Source: Hymenobacter swuensis DY53 (GTDB lineage Bacteria; Bacteroidota; Bacteroidia; Cytophagales; Hymenobacteraceae). Taken from it: 64,000 bases of DNA. Under the pieces are notes generated by a model that searched no databases, had not been told where the DNA came from, and worked only from the letters and a program-made list of their open reading frames with translations. Shown here one piece after another: positions 1-8,831 of the stretch (position 1 is the stretch's first letter; every line of letters begins with the position of its first letter). The DNA lies in the NCBI RefSeq assembly GCF_000576555.1, contig NZ_CP007145.1, forward strand, positions 3,348,001 to 3,412,000. The letters are read 5' to 3'. A program made the position numbers and the translations under genes.

Positions 1-846
1 GAGGCGCAGGAGTTTTGCCAGCAGCGCCAGGGCGTGTACGTGCACCCGTTCGATGATGCGGCCGTGATGGCCGGGCAGGCCACCGTGGGTCTGGAAATCC
101 TCCGCGACGCGCCCGCGCCCATTGATTTCGTGTTCATGCCCATCGGGGGCGGCGGGCTGGCGGCGGGCGTGAGCAGCGTGTTCCGGCAGCTCAGTCCCGC
201 CACCCGGCTGGTGGGTGTGCAGCCGTTGGGCGCGCCCTCCATGCACCGCGCCATCCAGACGGGGCAGCGCCAGCCGCTGGAGCACATCGAGAGCTTCGTG
301 GATGGGGCGGCGGTGAAGTGCCCCGGCGAGCTGACGTTTGCCATCTGTCGGGAGCTGCTGGATGAGGTGGCGCTGGTGCCCGAGGGCCAGGTGTGCGAGG
401 ACCTGTTGCGCATGTACAACGAGGAAGGCATTGTGCTGGAGCCAGCCGGCACACTCAGTCTCTCGGTGCTGCACCAGTACGCCGGCCAGATCCGGGGCAA
501 AACGGTGGTGTGCATCCTCAGCGGCTCCAACAACGACATCACCCGCATGGAGGACATCAAGGAGCGGGCGTTGCGCCACCAGGGCCGCAAGCACTATTTC
601 CTGGTCACCTTCAACCAGAAGCCCGGGGCCCTGCGCCGCTTCGTGAACCACGTACTGCGCGAGGATGATGACATCATCCAGTTTCAATACATCAAGAAGA
701 ATAACAAGGAAAAAGGCCCCGTTTTCGTCGGCCTGGAAGTGCAGCGCCCCCACGATATTGCCGAAATCCAGCAGCGCATGGTAGCCGAGGGATTTTCGTA
801 CGAGTATTTAAACGGGAAGCAGGATTTTTTGAGTTTGCTGGTGTGA
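1..846 (+). CDS. ilvA: Threonine dehydratase, C-terminal part (5' end outside window)
   Basis: PLP-dependent threonine deaminase making 2-oxobutanoate, the first step towards isoleucine. The reading frame is open from base 1, so the N-terminal half with the PLP lysine lies outside. Visible are the end of the fold II catalytic domain, with the glycine-rich MPIGGGGLAAG stretch near residue 46 and the CILSGSNND segment, followed by one ACT-like regulatory domain in the last 85 residues, starting at HYFLVTFNQKPGALRRF. One ACT-like unit is the short form usual in Bacteroidota and Firmicutes, as opposed to the two-unit E. coli enzyme. Its position ahead of leuACDB fits a branched-chain amino acid locus, although an oppositely oriented orphan gene separates it from leuA. 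Family assignment is firm. Confidence 0.95.
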   Translation, partial: EAQEFCQQRQGVYVHPFDDAAVMAGQATVGLEILRDAPAPIDFVFMPIGGGGLAAGVSSVFRQLSPATRLVGVQPLGAPSMHRAIQTGQRQPLEHIESFVDGAAVKCPGELTFAICRELLDEVALVPEGQVCEDLLRMYNEEGIVLEPAGTLSLSVLHQYAGQIRGKTVVCILSGSNNDITRMEDIKERALRHQGRKHYFLVTFNQKPGALRRFVNHVLREDDDIIQFQYIKKNNKEKGPVFVGLEVQRPHDIAEIQQRMVAEGFSYEYLNGKQDFLSLLV

Positions 847-863
847 ATCGTCTGACTAATAAA

Positions 864-1421
864 TCAAATGCTCAAATCCTGTTCACTCTTTTCAGCGACA
901 CTAACCTTATATGAGATAATAGTAAAAATACCATAGAACAAGAGCCAAAGACCTGAAAAGGCTTTTGTTTCTCTTGATTTATAGTACGTATACTTTTCTT
1001 TACTCAGATACTCTGTTATTTTACCATGATTCTGCAGAATATATTTATCATCCTTAATTTCAGGATTTCCATTTTGAGAAGCAACGAAGGTCATCAAATT
1101 GAATACCACATATAAAGAGCCAGATACAGCAACTAATTTCACCCAACTAGGAATACCTTTAAATATCAATTCCAAAGGAATTCCTGAACTCATCAGATTG
1201 GATTCATTTGATTGTTGATAATCCTGGAATTCTTCACTTTGCTTGTATTTAATAAATACAAAAATTCCAACAGCAAAAATCCCAATATGGAGCAACCATA
1301 CAAAAGGGAAATATTCACTCACATCAATAGTAAAACAAGAGAGTATATGAGCTATCAGACTTAACAGGAAACCTAACGAAGCGGCATATAGTAGCCAATT
1401 GCTCTTTTCAGGCATGTTCAT
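864..1421 (-). CDS. AT-rich orphan membrane protein, four predicted helices
   Basis: Not recognised. Starting at the ATG at 1421 gives 185 residues; the frame stays open to an ATG at 1505, but that extension is cysteine-rich and poor in membrane features. Hydrophobic segments lie near residues 9-31, 40-58, 92-112 and 155-176, with a polar loop of about 35 residues between the second and third and another before the fourth. The gene is visibly AT-rich, with Lys, Ile, Asn and Tyr codons, against GC-rich neighbours. It sits antisense between ilvA and leuA, interrupting an otherwise biosynthetic cluster. Composition and position suggest recent acquisition. No partner gene is visible, so function cannot be inferred. 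Confidence 0.7.
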   Translation of the reverse strand: MNMPEKSNWLLYAASLGFLLSLIAHILSCFTIDVSEYFPFVWLLHIGIFAVGIFVFIKYKQSEEFQDYQQSNESNLMSSGIPLELIFKGIPSWVKLVAVSGSLYVVFNLMTFVASQNGNPEIKDDKYILQNHGKITEYLSKEKYTYYKSRETKAFSGLWLLFYGIFTIISYKVSVAEKSEQDLSI

Positions 1422-1509
1422 TCTTAATACACAATCAGTCATTCTCTCGCTGCAACAAGATATGAACATCGTATAGATTTTGCTTAAACAACACCAACCG
1501 TTCAACGCC

Positions 1510-1531
1510 GAGACGCGAAGTATCGCGTCTC
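1510..1531. repeat. Short GAGACGCGA hairpin (family C repeat, partial)
   Basis: GAGACGCGA at 1510-1518 pairs with TCGCGTCTC at 1523-1531 around a four-base loop, followed by TACGGC. The sequence is the core of the family C intergenic palindrome also seen near 45.6 kb and 54.4 kb. Here only one hairpin is present. Confidence 0.6.
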
Positions 1532-1698
1532 TACGGCAGTTGGCCTTTGTAAGCCACTTAGCAACTATACACTATCAATCAGCTACTTACATCCACATCA
1601 GCAACTTTTTGAAATAGTAGGCGTGTCGAAAAACGGTTTCGGGAGGCCGGGGCTGGGGGTGTACTTGGGGCTTTCCTTCTGCCACGAAGTCATTGCCC

Positions 1699-2865
1699 AT
1701 GTCTACCGAGAAAGTCCACATCTTCGATACTACCCTGCGCGACGGGGAGCAAGTGCCCGGCTGCAAACTGAACCGGGACGAGAAACTGCTCATTGCCCGG
1801 CAGCTGGAGCTACTCGGCGTGGACGTGATTGAGGCCGGCTTCCCGGTTTCCAGTCCCGGCGACTTTGCGGCGGTGGCGGCCATTGCGGCCCAAACCCGCG
1901 AGGCCACCGTCTGCGGCCTTTCCCGGGCCGTGGAAAACGACATTCGCACGGCGGCCGAGGCCCTGAAAGCGGCCCGCTACCCGCGCATTCACACGGGTAT
2001 CGGCACTTCGGAGTCGCACATCCGGTACAAGCTGCTGAGCACGCCCGAGCAGGTGCTGGAACGGGCGGTGGCGGCCGTGAAGCTGGCCAAGTCGCTGGTG
2101 GAGGACGTGGAGTTTTACGCCGAGGACGCCGGCCGCACCGACAACGAGTTTCTGGCCCGCGTGTGCGAGGCCGCCATTCGGGCCGGGGCCACCGTGCTCA
2201 ACATCCCCGACACCACCGGCTATTGCCTTCCGGCCGAGTACGGCGCCAAAATCAAGTACCTCGTGGACAACGTGCGCGGCATTGAGCGGGTGCGCCTCTC
2301 CACCCACTGTCACAACGATTTGGGCATGGCCACCGCCAACTCCATTGCGGGCGTGCTGGGCGGGGCCCGGCAGGTGGAGTGCACCATCAACGGCGTGGGC
2401 GAGCGGGCCGGCAACACGGCCCTCGAAGAAGCCGTGATGGTGCTCCGCCAGCACCCTTACCTCAACTTCAGCACCGGCATCAACACCAAGCTGCTGGCCG
2501 AAACCTCGGCTATGGTGTCGCACCTGATGAGCATGCCGGTGCAGCCCAACAAGGCCATTGTGGGAGCCAACGCCTTTGCCCACTCCAGCGGCATCCACCA
2601 GGACGGCGTGATTAAGCACCGCGAAACCTACGAAATCATCGACCCGCGCGAGGTGGGTATGCCCGATTCCAGCATTGTGCTCACCGCCCGCTCAGGCCGC
2701 GCCGCGTTGGCCTACCGCCTCCAGAAAATCGGCTACGACTTCGACCGCGTGGCCCTCAACAAAGCCTACACCCATTTCCTCGTCCTGGCCGACCGTCAAA
2801 AGGAGGTCGTGGACGAGGATTTGCGCGTGATGGTAGAACAGCAACAGCTGGTAACTGCGGGGTGA
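1699..2865 (+). CDS. leuA: 2-isopropylmalate synthase (short form)
   Basis: Condenses acetyl-CoA with 2-oxoisovalerate, the committed step of leucine synthesis. An HMGL-like TIM barrel covers the protein: metal- and substrate-binding [12 protein letters not shown] near residue 10, [20 protein letters not shown] with the metal histidines, the glycine-rich [11 protein letters not shown] and SGIHQDGV. At 388 residues it stops soon after the linker subdomain and lacks the usual LeuA allosteric dimer domain, so classic leucine feedback through that domain is unlikely. Short LeuA proteins are common in Bacteroidota, so this is not a truncation. The ATG at 1699 is preferred over an in-frame TTG at 1693. 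First gene of the leuA-leuC-leuD-leuB run, separated from leuC by a family A palindromic repeat. Confidence 0.95.
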   Translation: MSTEKVHIFDTTLRDGEQVPGCKLNRDEKLLIARQLELLGVDVIEAGFPVSSPGDFAAVAAIAAQTREATVCGLSRAVENDIRTAAEALKAARYPRIHTGIGTSESHIRYKLLSTPEQVLERAVAAVKLAKSLVEDVEFYAEDAGRTDNEFLARVCEAAIRAGATVLNIPDTTGYCLPAEYGAKIKYLVDNVRGIERVRLSTHCHNDLGMATANSIAGVLGGARQVECTINGVGERAGNTALEEAVMVLRQHPYLNFSTGINTKLLAETSAMVSHLMSMPVQPNKAIVGANAFAHSSGIHQDGVIKHRETYEIIDPREVGMPDSSIVLTARSGRAALAYRLQKIGYDFDRVALNKAYTHFLVLADRQKEVVDEDLRVMVEQQQLVTAG

Positions 2866-2880
2866 TTCGCCAGCGCAGTA

Positions 2881-2981
2881 GAACGTCATGCTGAGCGCAG
2901 CCGAAGCATCTCGCGTGCTGATGTATGAATAGCATTGCAACGTCAGCACGCGAGATGCTTCGACAGGCTCAGCATGACGTC
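2881..2981. repeat. Family A palindromic intergenic repeat, copy 1
   Basis: Left arm begins GAACGTCATGCTGAGCGCAG and right arm ends GGCTCAGCATGACGTC. The inner arms carry CATCTCGCGTGCTGA and its complement around a short loop. Nearly the whole leuA-leuC gap is this one imperfect palindrome. The same arm sequences occur in at least five other gaps of the window. It could form a long hairpin in the leu transcript. Confidence 0.85.
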
Positions 2982-3035
2982 CTTTCCCTTCACACCCTAT
3001 TCCTTCCTGCACTAACCACCCCCACCCCCTCTCCC

Positions 3036-4448
3036 ATGCCTCACACCTTATTCGATAAAATCTGGGATGCGCACGTGGTGCGCGAGGTGGCCGGCGGGCT
3101 GTCGGTGTTTTACATTGACCGGCACCTGATTCATGAGGTGACCAGCCCCCAGGCCTTCGACGAGCTGACGGCCCGGGGCCTGACGCTGCGCCGCCCCGGG
3201 CAGATACTGGCCACCGCCGACCACAACGTGCCCACCCGCCACCAGGACCAGCCGATTCAAGACCCTTTGTCCCGGTCCCAGGTGGATAAGCTCACCGAAA
3301 ACTGCGCCCGCCACGGCGTAGAGCTGTACGGGCTGGGCCACCCCTACCAGGGCATCGTTCACGTCATCGGGCCGGAGCTGGGCCTCACGCAGCCGGGCCT
3401 TACCATCGTGTGCGGCGACTCCCACACCTCCACCCACGGCGCGTTCGGCACCATTGCGTTTGGCATCGGTACCAGTCAGGTGACGCAGGTAATGGCCTCG
3501 CAGTGCCTGCTGCTGGATAAGCCCCGGCGCATGCGCATTACCGTGGATGGGGAGCTGCAGCCGGGCGTATCGGCCAAGGATATTATTCTGCACGTAATTG
3601 CCCAATTAGGTACGGGCGGAGCCACCGGCTACTTTGTGGAGTACGCCGGCAGCGCCATCCGGAACCTGAGCATGGAAGGCCGCATGACGGTGTGCAACAT
3701 GAGCATCGAAATGGGCGCGCGCGGTGGCCTCATTGCCCCCGATGCCACCACCTTTGAGTACCTGCACGGCCGCCCTTACGCTCCCCAGGCCGAGGCCTGG
3801 GACTGGGCTGTGGCGCATTGGCAAACTCTGTTTTCGGATGAGGACGCGCAGTTTGATGCGGAGTTACACTTTGACGCAACGGTTATCCGGCCTATGATAA
3901 CCTTCGGTACCAACCCCGGTATGGGTATGGCGCTGGCCGGCCGCATTCCGGCCCTGTCCGAGGCGGCCGAGGCCCCGAGCTTCGAAAAGTCGCTGCGGTA
4001 CATGGGCTTTGCGGCGGGCGAGTCGCTGCTGGGCCAGGAAATCAGCCACGTGTTCATCGGCAGCTGCACCAACTCCCGCATCGAGGATCTGCGCACGGTG
4101 GCGGCCTACGTGCGGGGCAAGCGCAAAGCGCCCCACGTGGAGGCCATCATCGTGCCCGGCTCCCAGCAGGTGGCTCGGCAGGCCCGGGCCGAAGGCCTCG
4201 ACCAGGTGCTGGCCGACGCCGGCTTTGAGCTGCGCGAGCCGGGCTGCAGTGCCTGCCTGGCCATGAACGAAGACAAGATTCCGGCCGGGGCTTACTGCGT
4301 ATCCACTTCCAACCGCAACTTCGAGGGCCGCCAGGGTCCCGGTGCCCGCACCCTGCTGGCCTCCCCGCTGGTAGCCGCCATTACGGCCGTGGAAGGCCGG
4401 CTGGTGGACGTAGCAGAGTACGTGCTCGATTACGCGAACCAAGACTAG
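3036..4448 (+). CDS. leuC: 3-isopropylmalate dehydratase, large subunit
   Basis: Aconitase-family large subunit that, with LeuD, isomerises 2-isopropylmalate to 3-isopropylmalate. The 470-residue length is standard. Features include the DHNVPT segment, [13 protein letters not shown], and the three iron-sulphur cysteines in FIGSCTNSR and the [11 protein letters not shown] segment, then [11 protein letters not shown] near the end. The ATG at 3036 begins [15 protein letters not shown], the normal N-terminus; the longer open frame upstream is repeat-derived. leuD follows after an 80-base gap that holds a perfect 17-bp hairpin. Confidence 0.97.
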   Translation: MPHTLFDKIWDAHVVREVAGGLSVFYIDRHLIHEVTSPQAFDELTARGLTLRRPGQILATADHNVPTRHQDQPIQDPLSRSQVDKLTENCARHGVELYGLGHPYQGIVHVIGPELGLTQPGLTIVCGDSHTSTHGAFGTIAFGIGTSQVTQVMASQCLLLDKPRRMRITVDGELQPGVSAKDIILHVIAQLGTGGATGYFVEYAGSAIRNLSMEGRMTVCNMSIEMGARGGLIAPDATTFEYLHGRPYAPQAEAWDWAVAHWQTLFSDEDAQFDAELHFDATVIRPMITFGTNPGMGMALAGRIPALSEAAEAPSFEKSLRYMGFAAGESLLGQEISHVFIGSCTNSRIEDLRTVAAYVRGKRKAPHVEAIIVPGSQQVARQARAEGLDQVLADAGFELREPGCSACLAMNEDKIPAGAYCVSTSNRNFEGRQGPGARTLLASPLVAAITAVEGRLVDVAEYVLDYANQD

Positions 4449-4454
4449 CACTAA

Positions 4455-4491
4455 AACTAGCTCCCCTCCTTTCCAAGGAGGGGAGCTAGTT
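4455..4491. other. Perfect 17-bp hairpin in the leuC-leuD gap
   Basis: AACTAGCTCCCCTCCTT at 4455-4471 pairs completely with AAGGAGGGGAGCTAGTT at 4475-4491 across a TCC loop. There is no following T-run, so it is not a canonical terminator. In the transcript it lies 37 bases before the leuD start and could act in RNA processing or stability, adjusting LeuC to LeuD ratio. That role is inference. Confidence 0.7.
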
Positions 4492-4528
4492 CTAAAAACA
4501 GCTTATCAACCCCTCTCTCACTCCACCC

Positions 4529-5128
4529 ATGGAAAAATTCGCCACCCTGCGCTCCGGTGTGGTTCCGTTGCCCATTGAAAACGTGGACACCGACCAGATC
4601 ATCCCGGCGCGCTTCCTGAAAGCCACCACCCGCGAAGGGTTCGGCCGGAACCTGTTTGCCGACTGGCGCTACGCCGCCGACGGCCAGCCCAAGCCGGATT
4701 TCGTGCTGAATGATGCCCGCTACCAGGGCCACCGAATCTTGCTGGCCGGTAAAAACTTCGGGTGCGGCTCCAGCCGGGAGCACGCCGCCTGGGCGTTGTA
4801 TGACGCCGGGTTTCGGGTAGTCATCAGCAGCTACTTCGCCGATATTTTCCGGGGCAACGCCCTCAACACCGGCCTGCTGCCGCTGCAGGTGACGCCCGCG
4901 GAGCTGCATGAGCTGTTTGCCTTAGTGGCACAGGATGCCCAGGCCGAGCTGACGGTGGACCTGCCCAGCCAGACGCTGCAGGTACCGGGCCGCCCCGAGC
5001 CGATGCGCTTCGAGCTGGACGCCTACAAGAAAGAGTGCCTCATCAACGGATACGACGACATCGATTTTCTCATTAGCCAGGAATCGGCTATTACCGCCTT
5101 CGAGCAGCAACGGACATGGGTATTTTAA
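4529..5128 (+). CDS. leuD: 3-isopropylmalate dehydratase, small subunit
   Basis: Swivel-domain partner of LeuC. The 199 residues contain the expected N-terminal PLPIENVDTDQIIPARFL, then NFGCGSSREHAAWAL and the ISSYFADIFRGNALNTGLLP segment. The length is normal. The last 13 bases overlap the start of leuB, so translation of the two is probably coupled. The ATG at 4529 fits the family N-terminus. Confidence 0.97.
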   Translation: MEKFATLRSGVVPLPIENVDTDQIIPARFLKATTREGFGRNLFADWRYAADGQPKPDFVLNDARYQGHRILLAGKNFGCGSSREHAAWALYDAGFRVVISSYFADIFRGNALNTGLLPLQVTPAELHELFALVAQDAQAELTVDLPSQTLQVPGRPEPMRFELDAYKKECLINGYDDIDFLISQESAITAFEQQRTWVF

Positions 5129-6240
5129 GCAAACACATTGTGGTATTGCCCGGCGACGGCATCGGGCCGGAAGTGTGCGCCGAGGCGGTGCGCGTGTTGC
5201 GGGCCGTGGCCGACCGGTTTGGGCACGAGTTTCACTTCGACTACCACCTGATGGGCGCCTGCGCTATTGATGCCACCGGCTCGCCCCTGCCCGAACTCAC
5301 GCTGGATGCCTGCCACCAGGCCGATGCCGTGCTGCTGGGCGCCATCGGCGACCCTAAGTACGATAACGCCCCCGCCGCCCCGGTGCGCCCTGAGCAGGGC
5401 CTGCTGCGCCTGCGCAAGGAGCTGGGCCTGTACGCCAACATCCGCCCCGTTATGGCTTACGACCAGCTGCTGGAACACTCCCCGCTCAAAGCCGACCGCA
5501 TTCAGGGCACCGATATGCTGATTTTCCGGGAGCTGACGGGCGGGGTGTATTTCGGCGAGAAGGGCCGCTTCAACGATGGGAATTCGGCTTACGACAACTG
5601 CACTTACTCGCGGGAGGAGATTGAGCGGATTGCCCACCGGGCTTTCCGGGCCGCCGAAACCCGTCGCCACAAGCTCACGCTGGTAGACAAGGCCAACGTG
5701 CTGGAAACCTCCCGCCTCTGGCGCGAAACCGTGCAGCAGCTGGCCCCGCAGTACCCCAGCGTGGCCCTCGACTACCTGTTCGTGGACAACGCCGCCATGC
5801 AGATCATCCTGAACCCGCGCCAGTTCGACGTGATTCTGACCGAAAACATGTTCGGCGACATCATCTCTGACGAAGCCTCTGTCATTGCCGGCTCCTTGGG
5901 GATGCTGCCCTCCGCCTCGGTGGGCGATGCAGTTGCCTTGTTCGAGCCCATTCACGGCTCGTATCCGCAGGCCAAGGGTAAGGGCATTGCCAACCCCATT
6001 GCCACCATCCTGTCGGCAGCTATGCTGCTGGACCACTTCGGGCTGACCGAGGAAGCCGTCACCGTGCGCGACGCCGTGCAGCACGCCCTCGACCAGCAGG
6101 TGGTCACGCCCGAGCTGAACCCGGCCACCCGCTATACCACCGAGCAGGTGGGCAGCTTTATTGCCTACGCCGTGCTGGATATTGCCGACTGCGAGATGCA
6201 CCGCAACAACATCCGCCTGGGCATGAGCACCATTATTTAG
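5116..6240 (+). CDS. leuB: 3-isopropylmalate dehydrogenase
   Basis: NAD-dependent oxidative decarboxylation of 3-isopropylmalate, last dedicated leucine step before transamination. Starts with the typical HIVVLPGDGIGPEV. It carries RELTGGVYFGEKG with the substrate arginine and the tyrosine, the DKANVLETSRLWR segment, and the family signature NMFGDIISDEASVIAGSLG with metal-binding aspartates. The 374-residue length is standard. The start codon lies inside leuD, out of frame, with 13 bases of overlap. A terminator about 190 bases downstream closes the cluster. Confidence 0.97.
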   Translation: MGILSKHIVVLPGDGIGPEVCAEAVRVLRAVADRFGHEFHFDYHLMGACAIDATGSPLPELTLDACHQADAVLLGAIGDPKYDNAPAAPVRPEQGLLRLRKELGLYANIRPVMAYDQLLEHSPLKADRIQGTDMLIFRELTGGVYFGEKGRFNDGNSAYDNCTYSREEIERIAHRAFRAAETRRHKLTLVDKANVLETSRLWRETVQQLAPQYPSVALDYLFVDNAAMQIILNPRQFDVILTENMFGDIISDEASVIAGSLGMLPSASVGDAVALFEPIHGSYPQAKGKGIANPIATILSAAMLLDHFGLTEEAVTVRDAVQHALDQQVVTPELNPATRYTTEQVGSFIAYAVLDIADCEMHRNNIRLGMSTII

Positions 6241-6471
6241 CCGCACTACTATTTCGTGGCCCGTTTTCTACGGTCCGGGCTGGTGTATCTGAACACCAGA
6301 GGCAGGCATGCTGCAACAGCCAATTCGCCCCGTTCAGCCCCCGCCGGATATCAGCCCGGATTGTAGAGAACCGGCCATGCCTATGGAGTAGGCAGCGGCA
6401 CCCATTTGCACCGGAGAGGGGTGCCCAAGGCCCGGAATGCTGACAGCTGCTGTCGGCGTCCGGGCCTTTTT
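6241..6471 (+). ncRNA. Candidate structured 3' UTR or small RNA after leuB
   Basis: No convincing reading frame. Several short hairpins can be drawn by eye: CTGGTGT with ACACCAG near 6280-6299, AGGCATG with CATGCCT about 70 bases later, and GGCACCC with GGGTGCC near 6396-6426. The region ends in a strong intrinsic terminator. It may simply be the leuB 3' UTR. It could also be an independent RNA, but no known family was recognised and no promoter is clear. Confidence 0.3.
6427..6471 (+). terminator. Intrinsic terminator of the leu cluster
   Basis: AAGGCCCGGA at 6427-6436 pairs with TCCGGGCCTT at 6459-6468 and is followed by more T residues. The loop holds a smaller GACAG/CTGTC stem. Position and T-run support rho-independent termination of leuACDB. 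Confidence 0.85.
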
Positions 6472-6485
6472 GGTGGCGGAAGCCG

Positions 6486-6539
6486 ACGGTTCACCCAAAC
6501 GGCTTTTACGCTTCGCCCACGGCAGTAGCCGTTTCGCCC
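6486..6539 (+). promoter_or_regulatory. Possible third LytTR-type operator (three direct repeats)
   Basis: Three related 11-base blocks, ACGGTTCACCC at 6486, ACGCTTCGCCC at 6508 and CCGTTTCGCCC at 6529, are spaced 22 and 21 bases apart, 90-145 bases upstream of the hydrolase-LytS-LytTR genes. Spacing near 21 bp is typical of LytTR direct-repeat operators, and the core resembles the CGACGCTTC repeat of the 12.7 and 15.5 kb promoters. A matching -33/-7 pair is not clear here, so this is weaker than those two. Confidence 0.4.
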
Positions 6540-6630
6540 GGTTTGCGTGGGTGGATGTGCCGGATGATGCGGATGTTTGACCCAGTTAACGGCTCGCTAA
6601 CCGCCTCTCCCATCCTTTACTCCTGCTCTC

Positions 6631-7575
6631 ATGTTCCGCTTCCTTTCCTCCACTGTTCGTTTCCTGATGCTGTTGCTTCTTGTGGCATTGAGCACTGTTG
6701 CCCAGGCCCAGAAGCAGGCTGCGTTGCCTGTCGGTTCCCGCGCCATCTTCACTTACGATTCGGTAAAACTGTTTGTGCAGGTGGCAGGCCAGGGCACGCC
6801 CTGCCTGTTTGTGCACGGCGGCCCCGGGGCGGGTAGCTACTCTTTTGAGAAGCTGGGCGGCAACCGGCTCGAAGACAAGCTACAGATGGTGTACCTGGAC
6901 CAGCGCGGCAGTGGGCGCTCGGGCAGTTCCCGCACCAAAAACTACTCTATGGCCCGCATAGTACAGGATATGGAGGAGTTGCGCCAACAGCTGGGCTTGC
7001 AGAAATGGGTGGTGATGGCCCACTCCTTCGGGGGCACCATTGCCACAGCCTACGCCCAAAAGTACCCCCAGCGGGTACAGGCACTGGTGCTGGTGAATAG
7101 CGTACTGAACCCAGTGGCCTCTTTGGATAGCATGCTGGCCTACGGTACCAGCCTACTGCCCGCCGCGGCCCGGCCCGCGCCCAGCCTGCCCCAGATGCAG
7201 CGGTTTGGCATGGTGATGGGTGCGTTGCAGCAGCTGAAACTTGCCGGGCAGTTGCAATTCTCCCACGACTCCCTAGCCGCCCGGGCCATGCGGGTAAGCC
7301 GCGCCGTACCCGGCAATCCGGAATTTGCCCAGCAGGTATTCAGCGGCCGGTTGGCTGATTATGGCCAGGACTATGCCCCCGCTACCGCCAAGCTTACCAT
7401 GCCTACGCTGGTGATTTTGGGTAAAGACGACCGGACAACGGGCGCTACGGCAGCTACTTACCAGTTCCCGCGCAAGCAGGTGGTTACACTGCCGGGCAAG
7501 CACAACTCGTTTCTGGAGCAGCCCGCGCAGTTCCGGCAGGCAGTTGTTAGCTTCGTGCAGCAGCTTCCCCGCTAA
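6631..7575 (+). CDS. Secreted alpha/beta hydrolase, proline iminopeptidase-like
   Basis: A signal peptide (residues 1-26, ending AQA) precedes a complete alpha/beta-hydrolase fold. The oxyanion motif HGGPG sits near residue 62, DQRGSGRS near 90, the nucleophile Ser132 in AHSFGG, acid Asp266/267 in LGKDD and His291 in LPGKHNS. HGGPG with DQRGSGRS is the pattern of S33 aminopeptidases such as proline iminopeptidase, but the cap region is short and the Ser motif is not the usual GGSWG, so the substrate is uncertain. Its stop is six bases before a LytS-type kinase and its regulator follows, suggesting a small transcription unit. It probably acts in the periplasm. Confidence 0.85.
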   Translation: MFRFLSSTVRFLMLLLLVALSTVAQAQKQAALPVGSRAIFTYDSVKLFVQVAGQGTPCLFVHGGPGAGSYSFEKLGGNRLEDKLQMVYLDQRGSGRSGSSRTKNYSMARIVQDMEELRQQLGLQKWVVMAHSFGGTIATAYAQKYPQRVQALVLVNSVLNPVASLDSMLAYGTSLLPAAARPAPSLPQMQRFGMVMGALQQLKLAGQLQFSHDSLAARAMRVSRAVPGNPEFAQQVFSGRLADYGQDYAPATAKLTMPTLVILGKDDRTTGATAATYQFPRKQVVTLPGKHNSFLEQPAQFRQAVVSFVQQLPR

Positions 7576-7581
7576 TTCTCC

Positions 7582-8625
7582 ATGTCAGCCACTCCCCAGC
7601 GCCCGGCCCCGGCTTACCTCAACGATAAATGGTTTTTGTTGCTGGGTATTCCGGTGCTGGGCGCGCTGGTATTGCTGCCCCGCGGCGTGCTGCATGTGCG
7701 CTCCTGGCAGGCGCTGCTGGTGGCGTGGTTTTGCTCCACGCTGATTACCACTATTTTCTGGCTGCTGGGTCGCTCGTTGTGGCGCTACCTGTTCCGACGG
7801 TTCCCACGGGTGGAGCAAACCCGACAGCGGCTGTGGTGGCTGGCGCTCAGCAACACCAGCATTGCGGCCCTCACTACCCTAGGCATCGGGCAAGTAGCCG
7901 CCCGGATGCAGCACGGGCACCTTACCTGGCCAGAGTACTGGTTTGAGTTTGGGCTGAACATGGTGCCCACGGTGATGATTCAGCTCATTTATGAAAGCTG
8001 GAACTTCTTCCGGCAGTGGGCCGATAACGTGCGCCGCACCGAGCAGCTGCAGAGTGCCGAAGCGCGCAGTCAGCTGGAAGCGTTGCAAAACCAGCTCGAC
8101 CCGCATTTCCTGTTCAACTCGCTCAATACGCTGTCGGCTCTCATTGAGCCCCGGAACGAGACGGCCCAGGACTTCGTGGAGCAGCTCTCGGATGTGTACC
8201 GCTACGTGCTGCTGGCCCGTGACCAGCCCACCGTACCAATCAGTGAGGAATTGGCCTTCGTGGAAACCTATCTGGCCCTGCACAAAGCCCGCTTCCGCGA
8301 CAACCTGCGGGTACAGTGGCAGGTGCCACCCGCCGCCCTCACCGCCCGCGTGGCCCCGCTCAGCGTGCAGCTGTTGGTGGAAAACGCCCTCAAGCACAAC
8401 GTGGCCTCCCGGGAACATCCGCTGGCGCTGGAACTCACCGCCGACCCGGCCACTGGCTACTTCACCGTGCGCAACACCCTGCGCCCCCGCACCGCCGGCC
8501 TTGCGCCCGGAACAGGCACCGGCCTTCGCAACGTACGCCACCGCTATGAGCTGCTGCAAGCGCCGCAGCTTGTTGAGGTAACGCAGGAAGCCGGCTGGTT
8601 TGAGGTGCGGCTGCCGCTGTTGTGA
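7582..8625 (+). CDS. LytS/YehU-type sensor histidine kinase
   Basis: Four hydrophobic helices (about residues 17-33, 42-62, 85-103, 122-140) form a membrane sensor without an obvious extracellular domain. A short coiled coil and the His_kinase domain follow, with phospho-acceptor His175 in LDPHFLFNSLN. The ATPase part has VQLLVENALKHN as N-box and GTGLRNVRHRY as glycine-rich lid. Kinases of this family signal to LytTR response regulators, and one is encoded next at 8832. The start is the ATG at 7582, six bases after the hydrolase stop. A family A palindrome fills the gap to the regulator. Confidence 0.93.
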   Translation: MSATPQRPAPAYLNDKWFLLLGIPVLGALVLLPRGVLHVRSWQALLVAWFCSTLITTIFWLLGRSLWRYLFRRFPRVEQTRQRLWWLALSNTSIAALTTLGIGQVAARMQHGHLTWPEYWFEFGLNMVPTVMIQLIYESWNFFRQWADNVRRTEQLQSAEARSQLEALQNQLDPHFLFNSLNTLSALIEPRNETAQDFVEQLSDVYRYVLLARDQPTVPISEELAFVETYLALHKARFRDNLRVQWQVPPAALTARVAPLSVQLLVENALKHNVASREHPLALELTADPATGYFTVRNTLRPRTAGLAPGTGTGLRNVRHRYELLQAPQLVEVTQEAGWFEVRLPLL

Positions 8626-8639
8626 GTGGTTAGAGAAGA

Positions 8640-8787
8640 AACGTTATCCTGAGCATGTGGTGCATCAAGCCAGTGTCGGGAGGCGTAGTTGAAGAATCTC
8701 TACCGCTTCGTTTGGCATGATACGTTTGTTGTAACGTCAGCCCACGAGATTCTTCGACTACGCCTCCGGCTCACTCAGAATGACGTT
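8640..8787. repeat. Family A palindromic intergenic repeat, copy 2
   Basis: The left arm reads AACGTTATCCTGAGCATG and later GGCGTAGTTGAAGAATCTC. The right arm reads GAGATTCTTCGACTACGCC and ends AGAATGACGTT. It separates the LytS kinase gene from its LytTR regulator. It is more diverged than copy 1 but has the same outer arms and central GTAACGTCAGC. Confidence 0.75.
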
Positions 8788-8831
8788 CTTTCTCTACCCC
8801 TAACTTCTGCGTCCTTCACTTCTCCTCGTCC

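Noticed and set aside
1699..2865. Truncated leuA
   Set aside because: The C-terminal regulatory domain is missing but short LeuA is normal in this phylum, and the frame ends cleanly before an intergenic repeat.
5125..6246. Long antisense frame across leuB
   Set aside because: It is a shadow of GC-rich codon bias in leuB; similar long antisense frames cover most genes here.
6541..6580. GGATG repeats before the hydrolase gene as a copy of the 12.7 kb operator in reverse
   Set aside because: The match is short and the spacing is 9-10 bases, not 21.
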